Of a stretch of 5,871 bases of DNA, positions 4,569 through 5,871 are shown one piece after another; positions within the stretch are counted from its first letter, which is position 1; each line of letters starts with the position of its first letter. The notes beneath the pieces are model-generated. The model had not been told where the DNA came from, did no database searches, and saw only the letters and a list, made by a program, of their open reading frames with translations. The position numbers and the translations under genes are program-made. The stretch comes from Pseudomonadota bacterium. Lineage in GTDB: Bacteria > Pseudomonadota > Gammaproteobacteria > UBA5335. Location: contig JAJXTQ010000137.1 in the NCBI GenBank assembly GCA_021783685.1, forward strand, positions 1 through 5,871, written 5' to 3'.

Positions 4569-5871
4569 TCAGAAGCGGCCGTAATAGCCTTCCTTCAGGG
4601 CGTCGAACAGGTTGGCAGCGGTGTGGGTCTCGCCGTCGTATTCCACTTCCTCGTTGCCGCGCGCTTCCACCACGGTGCCGTCGCCCAGGGTGAAGACATA
4701 GGTCGTGGCGGCCAGATCCTTTTCCTTCACCAGCACGCCCTGGAAGGCGGCGGGGTTGAAGCGGAAGGTGGTGCAGCCCTTCAGGCCCTTTTCGTGGGCG
4801 TAGAGGTAGATTTCCTTGAAGTCGGCGAACGGATAATCGGTGGGCACGTTCGCCGTCTTGGAGATCGAGGAATCCACCCAGCGCTGGGCGGCGGCCTGGA
4901 TGTCGACGTGCTGGCGCGGCGAGATGTCGTCGGCGGTGATGAAATACTCCGGCAGGCGCGCCTCGGGGCCGGTCGCGCCCGGATCGGCCTCGGGGTTGAC
5001 CAGGCTGCGGTAGGCCAGCAGTTCGTAGGAGAACACGTCGATCTTCTCCTTGGTCTTGCGTCCCTCGCGGATCACGTTGCGGAAATAGTGGTGCGCGAAG
5101 CTGGGCTCGATGCCGTTGCTGGCGTTGTTGGCGAGCGACAGCGAGATGGTGCCGGTGGGCGCGATGGAGCTGTGGTGGGTGAACCGCCCGCCATGCTCGG
5201 CCAGGGCGTCGACGAGCTCGGGGCGCGCCTCGGCGATGCGCTGCATGTAGCGGCTGTAGCGCGCCCACAGCACGCGGCCGGGCAGCCGGTCGCCGGCCTT
5301 GAGCCCGTCCTTGGTCATTTCCGGGCGCTTGCGCAGCATCTCGGCGGTGACCTCGAAGGCCTCGTCCATGATGGGCGCCGCGCCCTTTTCCTCGGCCAGC
5401 GCAAGGGCGACTTCCCAGCCCGCCAGCGCCATCTCGCGCGCGACCTGATCGGTGAAGGCGATCGATTCGGGCGCGCCGTAGCGCAGGCGCAGCAGCGTGA
5501 GGGTGGAGCCGAGGCCCAGAAAGCCCATGCCGTGGCGGCGCTTGCGACGGATTTCCTCCTGCTGCTGCGGCAGGGGCAGGCCGCTGATCTCGACCACGTT
5601 GTCCAGCATGCGGGTGAAGACGCGCACCACCTCGCGGTATTCGTCCCAGTCGAAGCGGGCCTGATCGGTGAAGCGATCGCGCACGAACTTGGTCAGGTTG
5701 ACCGAGCCCAGCAGGCAGGCGCCATAGGGCGGCAAGGGTTGTTCGCCGCAGGGATTGGTGGCGCGGATGTGCTCGCAGAACCAGTTGTTGTTGTCCTCGT
5801 TGACCCGGTCGATGAGGATGAAGCCGGGCTCGGCGAAGTCGTAGGTGGAGCTCATGATGAGATCCCACAAC
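4569..5871 (-). CDS. nrdJa: NrdJa, catalytic subunit of class II ribonucleotide reductase, N-terminus cut by the window edge
   Basis: The visible 433 codons are the C-terminal part of an adenosylcobalamin-dependent ribonucleoside-diphosphate reductase; family members of this kind have roughly 730 residues, so about 300 N-terminal residues are missing. Motifs, numbered from the window edge, are: NPCGEQ (39-44), holding the Asn, thiyl-radical Cys and Glu of the catalytic site; [11 protein letters not shown] (111-121); [19 protein letters not shown] (238-256) in the substrate pocket; [10 protein letters not shown] (334-343) for phosphate binding; and [10 protein letters not shown] (361-370), a conserved cysteine segment near the end of the barrel. 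The protein stops at GYYGRF without the cysteine-pair tail of full-length NrdJ, which is supplied by NrdJb next door. The enzyme makes dNTP precursors without needing oxygen. No real start is visible: the first codon here is internal, reading LWDLIM. A cobalamin riboswitch, if present, would lie upstream outside the window. Confidence 0.93.
   Translation of the reverse strand, partial: LWDLIMSSTYDFAEPGFILIDRVNEDNNNWFCEHIRATNPCGEQPLPPYGACLLGSVNLTKFVRDRFTDQARFDWDEYREVVRVFTRMLDNVVEISGLPLPQQQEEIRRKRRHGMGFLGLGSTLTLLRLRYGAPESIAFTDQVAREMALAGWEVALALAEEKGAAPIMDEAFEVTAEMLRKRPEMTKDGLKAGDRLPGRVLWARYSRYMQRIAEARPELVDALAEHGGRFTHHSSIAPTGTISLSLANNASNGIEPSFAHHYFRNVIREGRKTKEKIDVFSYELLAYRSLVNPEADPGATGPEARLPEYFITADDISPRQHVDIQAAAQRWVDSSISKTANVPTDYPFADFKEIYLYAHEKGLKGCTTFRFNPAAFQGVLVKEKDLAATTYVFTLGDGTVVEARGNEEVEYDGETHTAANLFDALKEGYYGRF

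Noticed and set aside
3749..4693. Plus-strand open frame opposite nrdJb
   Set aside because: It is antisense to a well-supported gene, has no ribosome site, and shows no recognisable family.
4360..5868. Long open frame on the minus strand overlapping nrdJa in another frame
   Set aside because: Its translation is arginine- and proline-rich without domain signatures, while the overlapping frame encodes clear ribonucleotide reductase motifs.
5851..5871. Apparent start of nrdJa near the right edge
   Set aside because: The TTG at the edge and the nearby ATG lie inside the conserved reductase sequence upstream of the catalytic Asn-Cys-Glu motif, so the gene continues beyond the window.

Overview
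The window is GC-rich bacterial chromosomal DNA, most consistent with a proteobacterium and probably a gammaproteobacterium. The best clue is a class II (adenosylcobalamin-dependent) ribonucleotide reductase split into two genes, the nrdJa/nrdJb arrangement known from Pseudomonas aeruginosa. I cannot name the genus from sequence alone.

Layout. At the left edge (1-1519, minus strand) is a two-gene unit: a small NifZ-domain protein, followed through an ATGA stop/start overlap by a large SagB/ThcOx-type nitroreductase-fold protein whose C-terminus lies outside the window. A 351-bp non-coding gap separates it from a plus-strand gene (1871-2764) for a LACTB2/glyoxalase-II-like metallo-beta-lactamase-fold hydrolase. 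A 197-bp convergent gap with small palindromes follows. The rest is minus strand. Read 5' to 3', it contains nrdJa (5' end outside the window), a 91-nt gap with a hairpin, nrdJb, a YafQ-family toxin starting 2 nt after the nrdJb stop, a 260-nt gap with a long stem-loop, and a DinJ/RelB-family antitoxin with its own promoter and a perfect palindromic operator.

How the genes work together. NrdJa carries the catalytic barrel and NrdJb the cysteine-rich tail that should re-reduce it, so together they would make deoxyribonucleotides independently of oxygen. The toxin and antitoxin resemble E. coli YafQ and DinJ closely in length and key residues. However, the usual order (antitoxin first, overlapping) is reversed and the genes are 260 nt apart. 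The toxin appears to be a passenger at the end of the nrdJ transcription unit, while the antitoxin has its own promoter and operator. This is the most unusual arrangement in the window. The NifZ-domain/SagB-like pair is the second point of interest, because neither other nif genes nor azole-peptide biosynthesis genes are visible. No RNA gene, CRISPR array, insertion sequence or riboswitch was recognised.
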